Shown here: piece by piece, positions 1-8,283 of the stretch
How the letters are laid out: each line of letters starts with the position of its first letter
Position numbering within the stretch: position 1 is the stretch's first letter
Origin: an uncultured Campylobacter sp.
GTDB taxonomy: Bacteria > Campylobacterota > Campylobacteria > Campylobacterales > Campylobacteraceae
DNA length: 20,086 bases
Direction of reading: 5' to 3'
Assembly: GCF_938017775.1 (NCBI RefSeq)
Contig: NZ_CALIIU010000029.1
Coordinates: 1-20,086, forward strand
Translations under genes and position numbers: made by a program
The notes under the pieces: generated by a model
What the model was told of the DNA's origin: nothing
Seen by the model: the letters and a program-made list of their open reading frames with translations, nothing else
Databases searched by the model: none

Positions 1-762
1 CCAAGGAGCCTTGCCGCTTGCCCAAAGACTCTCAAGTTTTTCTTTCTCTCTTTGAGTATCCATACATTGCCAAAAACCGTCATGTTCAAATCCCATAAGC
101 TCGCCGTCCTTTGCAAGCTTCAACATAGGACTCTGCTCAAATATTGTAGCATCTCCCTCTGTGATATAATCAAATATATTCGGATTTAGTACCATAAAAC
201 CGCCGTTGATAATAGCTGAATCATCTTCACTTTTCTCTCTGAATGATGTAATAAGACCTGATTCATCCTTTTGAAGTACGCCCTTTTGTTGTGCCAGACT
301 TACTGTAGTTATAGTCGCAGTTTTACCATGAACCTGATGAAACTTAAGCAACGCGTCTATATCCACATCTGATACTCCGTCACCATAAGTAAGCATAAAC
401 GGCTCATCCTTTAAATGTTCCTTTGCTCTAAGTATTCTTCCGCCTGTCATAGTATTTAACCCTGTATCAAGTACTGTTACCTTCCAGTCCTCTGCATTTC
501 TTTGATGTACTTCCATCTTATTATTCTTCATATCAAAAGTCACATCGGAATTGTATACAAAATAGTTGGCAAAATACTCTTTTATCTTATTCTGCTTATA
601 ACCTGCAAGTATAACGAACTCATTTATTCCGAATGTCGAATAGTATTTCATAATATGCCATAATATCGGTCTGCCACCAATCTCAACCATTGGCTTAGGT
701 CTGATGCTAGTTTCTTCGGCAAGCCTAGTGCCAAAGCCGCCAGCTAAAATTAAAACCTTCAT
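1..762 (-). CDS. rfbF: Glucose-1-phosphate cytidylyltransferase, 3' end cut by window
   Basis: Makes CDP-glucose from CTP and glucose-1-phosphate, the entry step to CDP-linked deoxysugars for surface polysaccharide; cytosolic. Not closed inside the window: 254 codons are visible and the family is about 257 residues, so only the last few are missing. The N-terminus carries the nucleotidyltransferase signature LAGGFGTRL (residues 6-14), followed by RPKPMVEIGG, the family-typical ILWHIMKYYS, KEYFANYF, LTYGDGV, INGGF and GFWQCMDTQRE near the end. The ATG at 762 has GGAA 8 nt upstream; an ATG 8 nt earlier hits a stop at once. The usual GRFG segment after the TYGDGV region is replaced by AQQKG. Codon use is AT-richer than in the neighbours (many AGA, ATA, TTA), suggesting acquisition from outside. 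Any CDP-sugar operon would lie beyond position 1. The family assignment is secure. Confidence 0.93.
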   Translation of the reverse strand, partial: MKVLILAGGFGTRLAEETSIRPKPMVEIGGRPILWHIMKYYSTFGINEFVILAGYKQNKIKEYFANYFVYNSDVTFDMKNNKMEVHQRNAEDWKVTVLDTGLNTMTGGRILRAKEHLKDEPFMLTYGDGVSDVDIDALLKFHQVHGKTATITTVSLAQQKGVLQKDESGLITSFREKSEDDSAIINGGFMVLNPNIFDYITEGDATIFEQSPMLKLAKDGELMGFEHDGFWQCMDTQREKEKLESLWASGKAPW

Positions 763-787
763 ATATTCATTTCCTTTGTTTACTTCC

Positions 788-793
788 TTTATA
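788..793 (-). promoter_or_regulatory. Candidate -10 box for rfbF
   Basis: On the minus strand the sequence TTGCTATAAA ends 26 nt before the rfbF start, which would give a leader of about 19 nt. TATAAA preceded by TTGC fits the extended -10 style of Campylobacter sigma-70 promoters. No clear -35 is visible. Inferred from sequence only. Confidence 0.4.
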
Positions 794-928
794 GCAAGTC
801 GTCGTAGAGAGAATTTATTTGTTTTTGATTTTATCAAAATAAAACTTAGATAAGAATAATGATTAGATAAATTTTAAACTCCCTCACCTTTTATTTCTAA
901 TGTAATATTCTTTAACCAGGAGCAAACT

Positions 929-962
929 TAAAATAGTGGAATTTTAAAATTCCACTATTTTA
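929..962. terminator. Perfect 34-nt palindrome, terminator of the thrS-infC operon
   Basis: A perfectly self-complementary 34-nt sequence (arms TAAAATAGTGGAATTTT and its complement) sits 35 nt past the infC stop. It is symmetric, with A-tracts on the left arm and T-tracts on the right, so it could terminate transcription in either direction. On the minus strand it separates thrS-infC from rfbF. The stem is AT-rich apart from GTGG/CCAC. Confidence 0.6.
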
Positions 963-996
963 TCGCTGCGATTTTTATAGCATAGCTAAATTTACT

Positions 997-1518
997 CTAC
1001 GCCTTTTTCGGCGTGATCAGCATATTTACGTAGCGGCCCTCCAGCACGGGCGCCTTATCGCGATCGGCCACTTCAGCAAAAAATTCGTCCCAAATTTTAT
1101 TGAGCAAATTTACGCCGATTTCCGGGCTTGACATCTCGCGCCCTTTTAAAAATACGCGAAGCTTGACGTGTTTGCCGCTACTAAGGAATTCTTTCGCGTG
1201 TTTTACTTTGTAATTAATGTCGTTTTGAGCGATTTTGGCGGACAGCTTAATCTCCTTAACCTCGATGATTTTTTGCTTTTTTTTCGCCTCTTTGAGCTTT
1301 TTTTCCTGCTGATAGCGAAATTTGCTATAGTTCATGACCTTGCAAACGGGCGGCTTTGCATCGGGCGCTATCAAAACCAGATCCACGCCCTCTCGCTCGG
1401 CGATTTGCAGCGCCTGCGCCTTTGAAATTATGCCGTAAACCTCGCCGTTGTCGCCTATGCACCTGACTTCGCTAGCCGGAATGTCCTCGTTTAGAAAAAC
1501 CTCTTTCTCTCTGCTCAA
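997..1518 (-). CDS. infC: Translation initiation factor IF-3
   Basis: Binds the 30S subunit and enforces correct start-codon and initiator-tRNA choice. At 173 aa it has normal length: the N-terminal domain (about 1-75, with NEDIPASEVRCIGDNGE and APDAKPPVCKVMNYSKFRYQ), a lysine-rich linker (about 73-90), and the C-terminal domain starting at KEIKLSAKIAQND with GKHVKLRVFLKGRE. The start codon is TTG, not ATG; a Shine-Dalgarno GAGGTG lies about 7 nt upstream and no in-frame ATG exists further up. The TTG shares bases with the TGA of thrS (TTGA), so translation is probably coupled. Non-AUG starts are well known for infC and serve autoregulation in E. coli (AUU there). The thrS-infC order is the usual Campylobacter arrangement. 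The palindrome at 929-962 follows. Confidence 0.97.
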   Translation of the reverse strand: MSREKEVFLNEDIPASEVRCIGDNGEVYGIISKAQALQIAEREGVDLVLIAPDAKPPVCKVMNYSKFRYQQEKKLKEAKKKQKIIEVKEIKLSAKIAQNDINYKVKHAKEFLSSGKHVKLRVFLKGREMSSPEIGVNLLNKIWDEFFAEVADRDKAPVLEGRYVNMLITPKKA

Positions 1519-3338
1519 AAATTCACCTCGTTTAATTTAGCTTTTACGAAATTTAAAAACTCATCCAGCCCTAAATTTCGCTGTTCGCGCGCCCTGCGAT
1601 CGCGCAGAGCCACGCTGCGAGCCGAAACTTCATTATCGCCTAGGACGATAATGAGCGGCACCTTCTGCTTTTCAGCTGTTCTGATTCGTTTATTTAACGT
1701 CTCGTTTCTATCTAAAATTTCGCCGTCAATGTCTGCTTCGCGCAGCAAATTTAAAATTTCTTTCGCGTAGTCTGCGTGCGCCTCGCCGATCGGCACGATC
1801 GATACCTGCGTAGGACAGATCCAAAACGGAAGCTCGCCCGCGGTGTGCTCGAGCAAAATCCCCACGAAGCGCTCGAAGCTTCCCAAAATCGCGCGATGCA
1901 GCATCACGGGCTGCTTTTTTTCATTATTTTCGTCGATGTAGCCAAGCTCGAAGCGCGCAGGCAGGTTAAAATCGACCTGCACCGTGCCGCACTGCCATTT
2001 TCGACCGAGCGCGTCGGTGATTTTGATATCGATCTTAGGTCCGTAGAATGCGCCGCCGCCCTCGTCTAGGCCGTATTTTAAGCCCTTTTCGTCAAGCGCG
2101 TCTTTTAAGGCCTTCGTCGCGATCTCCCAAACCTCGTCGTCGCCGACCGCCTTTTGCGGTTTGGTCGAAATTTCAAGCTCGTATTCAAAGCCGAAAGCTT
2201 TCATCAAGAGCTCTACGAAATCTAAAATTTCATAGACGTTTTCTTTGATCTGGCTCGGCATCACAAACAGATGCGCGTCGTCCTGCGTAAACTCGCGCAC
2301 GCGGAAAAGCCCGTGCAAGACGCCGCTTTTTTCGTGGCGGTGCACGACGCCGTACTCGCAAAATTTAAGCGGCAGATCGCGATATGAGCGGATCTCACTT
2401 TGATAAACCTTGATGTGACCGACGCAGTTCATCGGCTTGATGCCGTATTCTTGATCCTCGATCGTCGTAAAATACATATTTTCTTTGTAGTTACTGTAGT
2501 GCCCGCTGATCTTCCACGCGTCGGATTTTAAAATTTCAGGACCGCGCACCGGCTCGTAGCCGCGCTTGCGAAGCTGCCTATAAAGGCGCTCCTCGAGCTT
2601 TATACGCATCCTCGTGCCGGCAGGAAGCCAGATCGGAAGTCCCGCGCCGATCTGCTCGTCGAAGGTGAAAAATTTCATCTCGGCTCCGAGCTTTCGGTGA
2701 TCGCGCTTCTTGGCTTCTTCTAGCATCGTAAGGTGTTTTTTAAGGCTTTCTTTGTCGGCAAATACGACGCCGTAGATGCGAGTTAGCATCTCGCGCTTCT
2801 CGTCGCCGCCGAGATACGCCCCCGCGACGCGCGTAAGGGCGAAATTTTTCAAAAATTTCGTATTTTGCACGTGCGGTCCGCGGCAGATGTCCTCAAACTC
2901 GCCCTGCGCGTATAAGCTAACCGGGCCGTCCGGGATGCGCTTTAAAACCTCCCCTTTAAGATCGTCGTTTGCATATTTTTTCGCGACTGCCTCTTTGGTG
3001 GAGGCTATCTTTTTAATCTCTAAATTTGCCTCGGCAAGCGCGCGCATCTTTTTTTCGATCGTTTTTAGATCCTCTTCGCCGAGCTTTTCGCCGTTATCTT
3101 TGCTGACGCGGATGTCGTAGTAAAACCCATCCTCGATCGCGGGTCCCACGAAAAATTTAGCGCTCGGATAGAGCTCGCGCACCGCCTGTGCCAAAAGATG
3201 CGCACAGGAGTGGCGCAAAATTTTAAGCGCGTCCTCGGAGTTATCGAAATATATCGGCTGCGCCTCGTTAGCGCGCTCGCCGATACTTTGAGTATCATAA
3301 ATTTCACCGTTAAGTTTATATGCGATAATATCGCTCAT
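1515..3338 (-). CDS. thrS: Threonyl-tRNA synthetase
   Basis: Charges tRNA-Thr with threonine in the cytosol and edits mischarged serine. Length 607 aa, like other Campylobacter ThrRS and shorter than the 642 aa of E. coli, because the N-terminal TGS-like domain is truncated to about 35 residues. The editing domain shows HSCAH (43-47) and CRGPHV (152-157). The class II core has the zinc ligands C305 (MNCVGH), H356 (DDAH) and a His in MLHRAILGSFER, plus motif 2 around VVHRHEKSGVLHGLFRVREF. The C-terminal anticodon-binding domain begins near CPTQVSIVPIGE and ends with SVALRDRR. ATG at 3338 has AAGGA about 10 nt upstream. Its stop overlaps the infC TTG start, so both genes form one operon. Confidence 0.98.
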   Translation of the reverse strand: MSDIIAYKLNGEIYDTQSIGERANEAQPIYFDNSEDALKILRHSCAHLLAQAVRELYPSAKFFVGPAIEDGFYYDIRVSKDNGEKLGEEDLKTIEKKMRALAEANLEIKKIASTKEAVAKKYANDDLKGEVLKRIPDGPVSLYAQGEFEDICRGPHVQNTKFLKNFALTRVAGAYLGGDEKREMLTRIYGVVFADKESLKKHLTMLEEAKKRDHRKLGAEMKFFTFDEQIGAGLPIWLPAGTRMRIKLEERLYRQLRKRGYEPVRGPEILKSDAWKISGHYSNYKENMYFTTIEDQEYGIKPMNCVGHIKVYQSEIRSYRDLPLKFCEYGVVHRHEKSGVLHGLFRVREFTQDDAHLFVMPSQIKENVYEILDFVELLMKAFGFEYELEISTKPQKAVGDDEVWEIATKALKDALDEKGLKYGLDEGGGAFYGPKIDIKITDALGRKWQCGTVQVDFNLPARFELGYIDENNEKKQPVMLHRAILGSFERFVGILLEHTAGELPFWICPTQVSIVPIGEAHADYAKEILNLLREADIDGEILDRNETLNKRIRTAEKQKVPLIIVLGDNEVSARSVALRDRRAREQRNLGLDEFLNFVKAKLNEVNF

Positions 3339-3394
3339 TGGCTTGTTTCCTTTTTTACCGAATTGTCTTTCTTACGCTGAAAGAACGAGAGCTA

Positions 3395-3400
3395 ATTTTA
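3395..3400 (-). promoter_or_regulatory. Candidate -10 box for thrS-infC
   Basis: Minus-strand TAAAAT in the context TTAGCTAAAATTAGC lies 57 nt before the thrS ATG, predicting a leader of roughly 50 nt. The box is embedded in a short palindrome (AGCTAA/TTAGCT, 3390-3403). No convincing -35 is seen. A transcript from the upstream exporter gene could also contribute. Confidence 0.4.
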
Positions 3401-3440
3401 GCTAATCAATCCTTAACGATAAATTTAAAAAATATTAAAA

Positions 3441-4646
3441 TTAAAATTTTTGATTCTTTTCTCGCAATAAAAAATACACAGCGTTCGCATAAAGAGCACA
3501 AATCGCCATCACACTTGCGAGCAAAAACGGCTTATTCGCTCCCACTGCACCTACGATAAACGAAATAGCCCCGGCAATAGCAAACTGCGCAGTCCCGAGC
3601 ACCGCCGAAGCTGCGCCCGAGTTGCCGTCCTTATACAGCGCCATCGCAAGCGTCGTGGCGTTAGGCGCGACAAAGCCGAGCGATGAAAGCAATACGAAAA
3701 GCGAAGCCTCAAAGCAGATGAAAGGAAGGTCAAGCATAGCGCATGCGAGCAGAATCAGGCTCATCACAAGCATCGCTATTAGGCCGAAATTTAATAAAGC
3801 TGTGGGTTCGCGATTTTGCACGAGTTTGGCATTTAGTGCCGAAACAAGGGTCATTCCAAGAGCGTTGATGCCAAATATTACGCCAAAGGCATGCTCGCCC
3901 AGCCCATAATAGCCCAAAAATATGAAGCTAGAGCCCGTGATATAGGCAAAAAGTGCGCTCATCGCAACCGCAAATCCTAGCGTATAGCGCATAAATTCTT
4001 TATTTCGCAAGATTATGCCGTATTCGCCAAGCACGCCTTTTACGCTAAGTGTAGCAGTCCTGTCTATCTGAGCGCTCTCGTCGAGTCCGAAAAATATAAA
4101 TGCAAAAAGCAAAATTCCAAGCGCAAACAAAATCGCAAAAATCGCTTGCCATGAGAAAAAATCTAGCACAAATCCACCTAGAGTTGGTGCTAGCATCGGC
4201 GCTAGCGAGCCTACGACCATCATCAGCGCAAACATCGCCGCAGCCTCGTGTAGCTCGAATTTGTCGTTAATAACGGCTCGCGCAAGTACCACTCCCGCGC
4301 ACCCGCCTAAAGCTTGCAAAAATCTAAAAAATATAAACGCGTAAACGCTATCAAAGCTCACGCAAGCAAGCGACGCACATATAAAAAGCAAAATGCCCGC
4401 GTATAACGGCTTTTTACGACCAAATTTATCGCTTAGCGGCCCATAAACGAGCTGTCCTAGCGCAAAAGCGATGAAAAAACTCGCAACCGATAGCTGAGTG
4501 TAAAACTCGCTCGTAGCAAAGCTTGCCTTTACCTTTTCCAGCGCGGGCAGATACATATCGGTAGACAAGGGCGCCAGAGCCGACATATAGGCAAGTATAA
4601 TCACCAGCTTAAATTTAGCGAATTTACTTTGTTTTTCTTTGATCAT
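3441..4646 (-). CDS. MFS exporter of the Bcr/CflA drug-resistance type
   Basis: An inner-membrane proton-coupled efflux protein; relatives export bicyclomycin, chloramphenicol and other small molecules, but the substrate here cannot be read from sequence. 401 aa with about 12 hydrophobic segments. Family marks are LAPLSTDMYLPAL (residues 25-36) and MFS motif A GPLSDKFGRKKPL (69-81), then FFRFLQALGGCAGVVLARA, typical of Bcr/CflA transmembrane segment 4. I place the start at the ATG at 4646, which has GAGGAAAACG just upstream; a longer frame opening with TTG at 4658 would use bases of that ribosome site as codons. The start lies inside the last 23 nt of the kinase gene upstream, so the two are probably translated together. 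Confidence 0.88.
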   Translation of the reverse strand: MIKEKQSKFAKFKLVIILAYMSALAPLSTDMYLPALEKVKASFATSEFYTQLSVASFFIAFALGQLVYGPLSDKFGRKKPLYAGILLFICASLACVSFDSVYAFIFFRFLQALGGCAGVVLARAVINDKFELHEAAAMFALMMVVGSLAPMLAPTLGGFVLDFFSWQAIFAILFALGILLFAFIFFGLDESAQIDRTATLSVKGVLGEYGIILRNKEFMRYTLGFAVAMSALFAYITGSSFIFLGYYGLGEHAFGVIFGINALGMTLVSALNAKLVQNREPTALLNFGLIAMLVMSLILLACAMLDLPFICFEASLFVLLSSLGFVAPNATTLAMALYKDGNSGAASAVLGTAQFAIAGAISFIVGAVGANKPFLLASVMAICALYANAVYFLLREKNQKF

Positions 4647-5367
4647 CGTTTTCCTCAATTATTTTTAGGCAGAGCTCAAACGTGCGCACGAGCGCGTTTA
4701 GATCCTTAAATTTTTGCGGCAAGAGCCTGGCGATAAAATATATTGGACGCAGCGCAAGTACCGTAGCCCACGCACTTTGCACTACATCCTGCCCGCCGCT
4801 TGAGGCGTAGGCGTGGATGCCTGCGCGCACAAAGCCTTCGCTCAGACCTTCACGACACAGATCATAAACAAACAGCAAAAAATCTCGCATTTTGGCTTTT
4901 TGCAGATCACCGCGCTCGCCGCGATTTTCAAAATCTATAAATTTCATCTCGCCGTTTTTTACTAAGACGTCGCGCAGTGCGGGTCTGCCGTGTATGAAGC
5001 CGCGCGAATGTAGATGTGCTAACGCCGCAGCGTAGCCCTGAATGAGCGCCACGCAAGATGCCTCATCCGAGCTTTTTAGCACCTCGTCCACCGGCGCGCC
5101 GCCGTCTTTGAGTACGAAAAAGCTCTCGTCTCGCAGCACCAGCTGCGGCACAGGCGCGCCGGCTGCGTACAGGCTCTCGCATTTTAGCGCTTCGTAATCG
5201 AAAGCGGCTTTCGGATTCGCTTTAAATATTTTCGTAAGTAATCCGCCGCGGATGCGCAGCTCCGGCTGCTTGAGCCAGTATTTCTCGCCCTCGAAACTAA
5301 AGCTCGTGACGCGCTCTCCAGGATGATTTTTTAGAATTTCATTTACATATTCTTTAAAATTTTGCAT
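4624..5367 (-). CDS. Predicted kinase of the WaaP/RIO-like fold
   Basis: A 247-aa protein with a minimal protein-kinase-like fold: possible ATP lysine K33 (WLKQ), candidate helix glutamate E59 (YEALKCE), hinge region near FFVLKDGG (83-90), catalytic loop HGRPALRD (126-133) and metal-binding IDFEN (144-148). Bacterial relatives phosphorylate lipopolysaccharide core sugars, Kdo or other small molecules; the substrate is not identifiable here. In the usual loop HGDxxxxN, the D and N positions are here R128 and D133. No membrane segment or signal is visible, so it is likely cytosolic. ATG at 5367 with no strong ribosome site upstream. The exporter gene overlaps its 3' end. It could also be classed as an aminoglycoside-phosphotransferase-like protein. 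Confidence 0.7.
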   Translation of the reverse strand: MQNFKEYVNEILKNHPGERVTSFSFEGEKYWLKQPELRIRGGLLTKIFKANPKAAFDYEALKCESLYAAGAPVPQLVLRDESFFVLKDGGAPVDEVLKSSDEASCVALIQGYAAALAHLHSRGFIHGRPALRDVLVKNGEMKFIDFENRGERGDLQKAKMRDFLLFVYDLCREGLSEGFVRAGIHAYASSGGQDVVQSAWATVLALRPIYFIARLLPQKFKDLNALVRTFELCLKIIEENDDQRKTK

Positions 5368-5627
5368 TCGATAAATTTAGCGAATTTTTTTTAGAAAGAG
5401 CTAAATTTGCGAGTTTTATTTTATTAAGTTTCATCTGTCCGCATAAAATTTATTACATAAATTCGGCAGGGCTAAATTTTAAAACTATCAAGTAGAATTT
5501 ATTGTAGTCTTGGAATTTTGTAGCACAGGAAGCAGCAAAAGCGCATAATTTTAAAATTTAGCAGTTAGATAAAATTTCAGAATTTTACAAAGCTAAGATT
5601 TGCGTCAAAAAATTTTAAAACTAGAAG
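5368..5627. other. AT-rich spacer, no gene seen
   Basis: Spacer between the kinase start and the tRNA 3' end. It consists largely of repeats of the words AAATTTTAAAA and TAAAATTT; no open frame or strong hairpin with a T-run was found. The minus-strand promoter of the kinase/exporter pair should lie here, but I cannot pick one box. Confidence 0.4.
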
Positions 5628-5702
5628 TGGCGACCCCTACGAGATTCGAACTCGTTTTACCGCCGTGAAAGGGCGATGTCCTAACCGTTAGACGAAGGGG
5701 CC
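5628..5702 (-). tRNA. tRNA-Glu (anticodon TTC)
   Basis: The minus strand folds as a full cloverleaf: acceptor GGCCCCT paired with AGGGGTC (one G-T pair), D arm with TAACGGTTAGGA, anticodon stem CCGCC-type pairing around loop CTTTCAC giving anticodon TTC, T arm with GTTCGAATC, then discriminator G and encoded CCA. 75 nt including CCA. Sequence closely resembles tRNA-Glu of other bacteria, which share CCCTTTCACGG in the anticodon arm. Confidence 0.97.
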
Positions 5703-5779
5703 ACTTAATCTGGTATTAAGATTAAAGGCGGTATTCTACTCAAGACGCACTTAAACCCAACTTAAATTAAGGATTATTT

Positions 5780-6271
5780 ATGAAATGCTCTTTTCTGGCG
5801 CCACTTGCACTTTCGCTTCTGCTCGCAGGCTGCGCTACCACCGCGCTCAAGCCCGCTTCTACGCAAGCTGTAAATTTCACCGTCATTTCGCCGCTTACTC
5901 GCACCAGCGACGCGGGCTTTATGCGCAAATTTAAAAATCAAACCGAGGTTCAAATTTACGCAAGCGGCATCAGCGTGCTGAGCCTGGTTTTAAAAGGCGA
6001 TAAAATTTGCATGAACGGCGCGTGCGACGACGAGCTCGTTTTCAATAAAAAATTCTTCGGCACCGAGCACTACCGCGGGCTTCTGAGCGAAATCCTAGAC
6101 GGCAAGCCGATCTTTGGCGGCAGCGACGCGGGCGAGCGCCATTGCCTCGCGCAAAGCCTGCAAGCTGGCTCTATCGATTATAAGGTTTGCCGCGACAAGG
6201 ACGGCGGCGGAAGATCTATAAGCTTCGCCGACGCAAAACACGGCGTAAAAATCAAAATCCGCGAGCTGTAG
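5780..6271 (+). CDS. Envelope lipoprotein, conserved-type, unknown role
   Basis: 163 aa beginning with a lipoprotein signal peptide: MKCSF, a hydrophobic core, and the lipobox LLAGC with the acylated cysteine at residue 18. The mature part is mixed alpha/beta-looking with no transmembrane segment. It contains the stretches NFTVISPLTRTSDAGFMRKF and KICMNGACDDELVFNKKFFG, then a conserved-looking two-cysteine arrangement in the C-terminal third (ERHCLAQSL and DYKVCRDKD). The resemblance is to small Campylobacterota lipoproteins of unknown function; I cannot name a family. ATG at 5780 has AAGGA 7 nt upstream. It stands alone between a tRNA on the opposite strand and nfo, 362 nt downstream. Confidence 0.8.
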   Translation: MKCSFLAPLALSLLLAGCATTALKPASTQAVNFTVISPLTRTSDAGFMRKFKNQTEVQIYASGISVLSLVLKGDKICMNGACDDELVFNKKFFGTEHYRGLLSEILDGKPIFGGSDAGERHCLAQSLQAGSIDYKVCRDKDGGGRSISFADAKHGVKIKIREL

Positions 6272-6424
6272 TAAAATTTTGCGCGGCGGGTGTTTGTAAG
6301 CGCGCGAAACACTATTCCACAGGCGGCGCGAGCAAATCGCGAACGAGTAAAATTTCGCGCAGCGCACGTTTATAAACGCGCGGGAATAATGCGCTCTAGC
6401 AGCCGCCCAAAACACGGCGCGAGC
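6270..6424 (+). repeat. Diverged direct repeat, two copies 76 nt apart
   Basis: Copies starting at 6270 and 6346 share about 30 of 37 positions: both read AGTAAAATTT, then a GCGC-rich stretch, then GTTT-TAA and end in CGCGCG. A weaker match, GGCGCGAGC, follows each copy. This lies in the 362-nt gene-free spacer 6272-6633 before nfo; in the rest of that spacer I see only GC-rich sequence mixed with AAATTT words and no open frame with a ribosome site. Confidence 0.45.
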
Positions 6425-6633
6425 GGTCAAAATTCCATTACTCGGCGAGTAGCCGCCTAAGCTTTGCAAACGGCGCGGTTTTATTGGCGCTCTGCGCCGG
6501 CTCTTCGCGGCGAAATTTACTAAGCAGCGCGTATGTGTGAAAGAAAAAGCGCGCATTTAAATTTAAAAATCTGCGCGGCTTGGGTTTATGAAATTTCGGC
6601 GCACGCGGCGTAAAATAAAATTTAGGAGGTAAA

Positions 6634-7488
6634 ATGAAGCGGATCGGAGCGCACGTGAGTGCTAGCGGCGGGGTTTCTAACGCGCCGTTAAACGCCGCAA
6701 AGATCGGGGCGGACGCGTTTGCAATGTTCGTCAAAAATCAGCGCAGATGGGACGCGCCGCCGCTTAGCGCGGAGGAGATCGCCGCATTTAAAGACGCGCT
6801 GAGGCAAAGCGGCATCAGCGCGGAGCATGTCTTGGTGCACGACAGCTACCTCATAAATTTGGGCCATCCGCGCGAGGCAGAGCGCGAGAAGTCCTTAAAC
6901 GCCTTCGTGGACGAGATACGCCGCTGCGAGGCGCTCGGGCTTAAACTTTTGAACTTTCATCCGGGCTCGCATCTAAATGAAATTTCAGCTCAAGAGTGCC
7001 TGGATAATATTGCAGAGTCGCTAAATTTCGCCATCGCAAACACCGCAGGCGTCAAGCTCGTGCTCGAAAATACCGCGGGCCAAGGCTCCAATCTCGGCTA
7101 TGATTTCGCTCAGCTCGCTTACGTGATCGGCAAAATTTCAAATAAAGATCGCATCGGCGTCTGCATCGACACCTGTCACGCGTTCGCCGCAGGATACGAT
7201 CTGCGCAGCCCGCAGGCCTACGAGCGCACGATGAGCGAGTTTGACCGCGCGATCGGCTATAAATTTTTAAGCGGCATGCACCTAAACGACACGAAAAACG
7301 AGCTTGGCGTGCGCAAAGATCGACACGAGAGCCTCGGACGCGGATTTTTGGGGCTTGCGGCGTTTGAAAACATCATGAACGATCCAAACATCGACGAGAT
7401 CCCGCTGATTTTAGAAACGATCGACGAGAGCATCTGGGCGGAGGAGATCGCACTTTTGCGCAGTATGCAAGGACGCCGCAAAGCCTAA
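6634..7488 (+). CDS. nfo: Endonuclease IV (AP endonuclease)
   Basis: Cuts DNA 5' of abasic sites and removes damaged 3' ends in base-excision repair; a cytosolic TIM-barrel enzyme with three zinc ions. 284 aa, the family's normal length. All nine metal ligands known from the E. coli enzyme are present at the same residue numbers: H69, H109, E145, D179, H182, H216, D229, H231 and E261. Signature stretches include RIGAHVSASGG at the N-terminus, NFHPGSHL, LENTAGQG, CIDTCHAFAAGYD and HLNDTKNELGVRKDRHE. The start at 6634 has an excellent ribosome site, AGGAGGT. It appears monocistronic, with long spacers on both sides. A weak GC stem (7492-7506) follows the stop. Confidence 0.98.
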   Translation: MKRIGAHVSASGGVSNAPLNAAKIGADAFAMFVKNQRRWDAPPLSAEEIAAFKDALRQSGISAEHVLVHDSYLINLGHPREAEREKSLNAFVDEIRRCEALGLKLLNFHPGSHLNEISAQECLDNIAESLNFAIANTAGVKLVLENTAGQGSNLGYDFAQLAYVIGKISNKDRIGVCIDTCHAFAAGYDLRSPQAYERTMSEFDRAIGYKFLSGMHLNDTKNELGVRKDRHESLGRGFLGLAAFENIMNDPNIDEIPLILETIDESIWAEEIALLRSMQGRRKA

Positions 7489-8283
7489 TCGGGCGCCTTT
7501 TGCGCCACGTAGAATTTATCTCATTTCGCTTCAAAGTGGCGCCTAGCGATAAGAGCCTTTATGCCCTGCGTTTACATCGTGGGATTTATCGCTTAAATTT
7601 TAACAAGCAAAATAATGAAGATTGCGCGTTAAGAATGCCGCACCATAACAAAGGCGCGAAATTCTATGACGAAAACATGGCGTCATAGCAAAAAAGCAAA
7701 ATTTTTATAGAAAAATGCAGCGTCGCGGCAGAAATGAAAAATTTTACGCTGCGTAATTAAAATTTTCAAGCAAGATTTTTAAAGCGATGCGGCGGCAAAT
7801 TTTAAAATTTATCGCTACGGTATTTCAAGGCTCAGCGCCAGATTCAAAGCTCTAGGAATTTTAAAATTCTAAATTCCACATCAAAAAAACGGCGCGAAAC
7901 TTTATATTTGCGACTGCGTAAATTCCAACCTTGCAATTGCCCGATCTTTGCGGAGGCGCAAGCACATAAGGCCTCCATAATCCTAACTTAAAATTCTGCT
8001 GCGTGCCAATCTATGCTTTTAGCACGCATTTGCTTATGACAAATCTGCCTCTTTATTTTAGCACTTTGCTCGCATCAAAATCTCTGCAGGATCCGTGTAA
8101 ATTTACGCTAAATTCTGCCGCAAGATCGCCCGATCAATTTAAAATTTTATCGTTGAGCTTAGTAGCCTACCGCCACGATTTAAATTTAGACGCAGCGGGA
8201 TTTTAAGCCGCAGCCGAAGCGTATTGTACCGGCTGCAGCTCGGCGTGCTATTTTAGCAACTCATACATATCGCAGGATTTTTG
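7489..8283. other. Gene-free spacer of about 795 nt with small hairpins
   Basis: No credible gene was found: two short open frames (62 and 67 codons) have TTG/GTG starts, no ribosome site and no family resemblance. Structure seen: GGCGC/GCGCC stem at 7492-7506 just past nfo; an 8-bp inverted repeat CTATGACG/CGTCATAG at 7664-7688; a 14-nt palindrome GAATTTTAAAATTC at 7856-7869; and a 7-bp stem GCAGCCG/CGGCTGC at 8210-8236. The last could end the Sel1-repeat transcript on the minus strand, although no T-run follows. Confidence 0.5.

Noticed and set aside
4647..4658. TTG start at 4658 for the Bcr/CflA exporter
   Set aside because: Those codons are the ribosome-binding sequence GAGGAAAACG of the ATG at 4646.
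6095..6734. Minus-strand open frames of 153 and 98 codons around the nfo 5' region
   Set aside because: They overlap the lipoprotein and nfo genes antisense, show no start signals, and translate to biased Arg/Ala-rich sequence.
7500..8206. Two short plus-strand ORFs (62 and 67 codons) in the spacer after nfo
   Set aside because: TTG and GTG starts without ribosome sites, no recognisable motif, and composition like the surrounding spacer.
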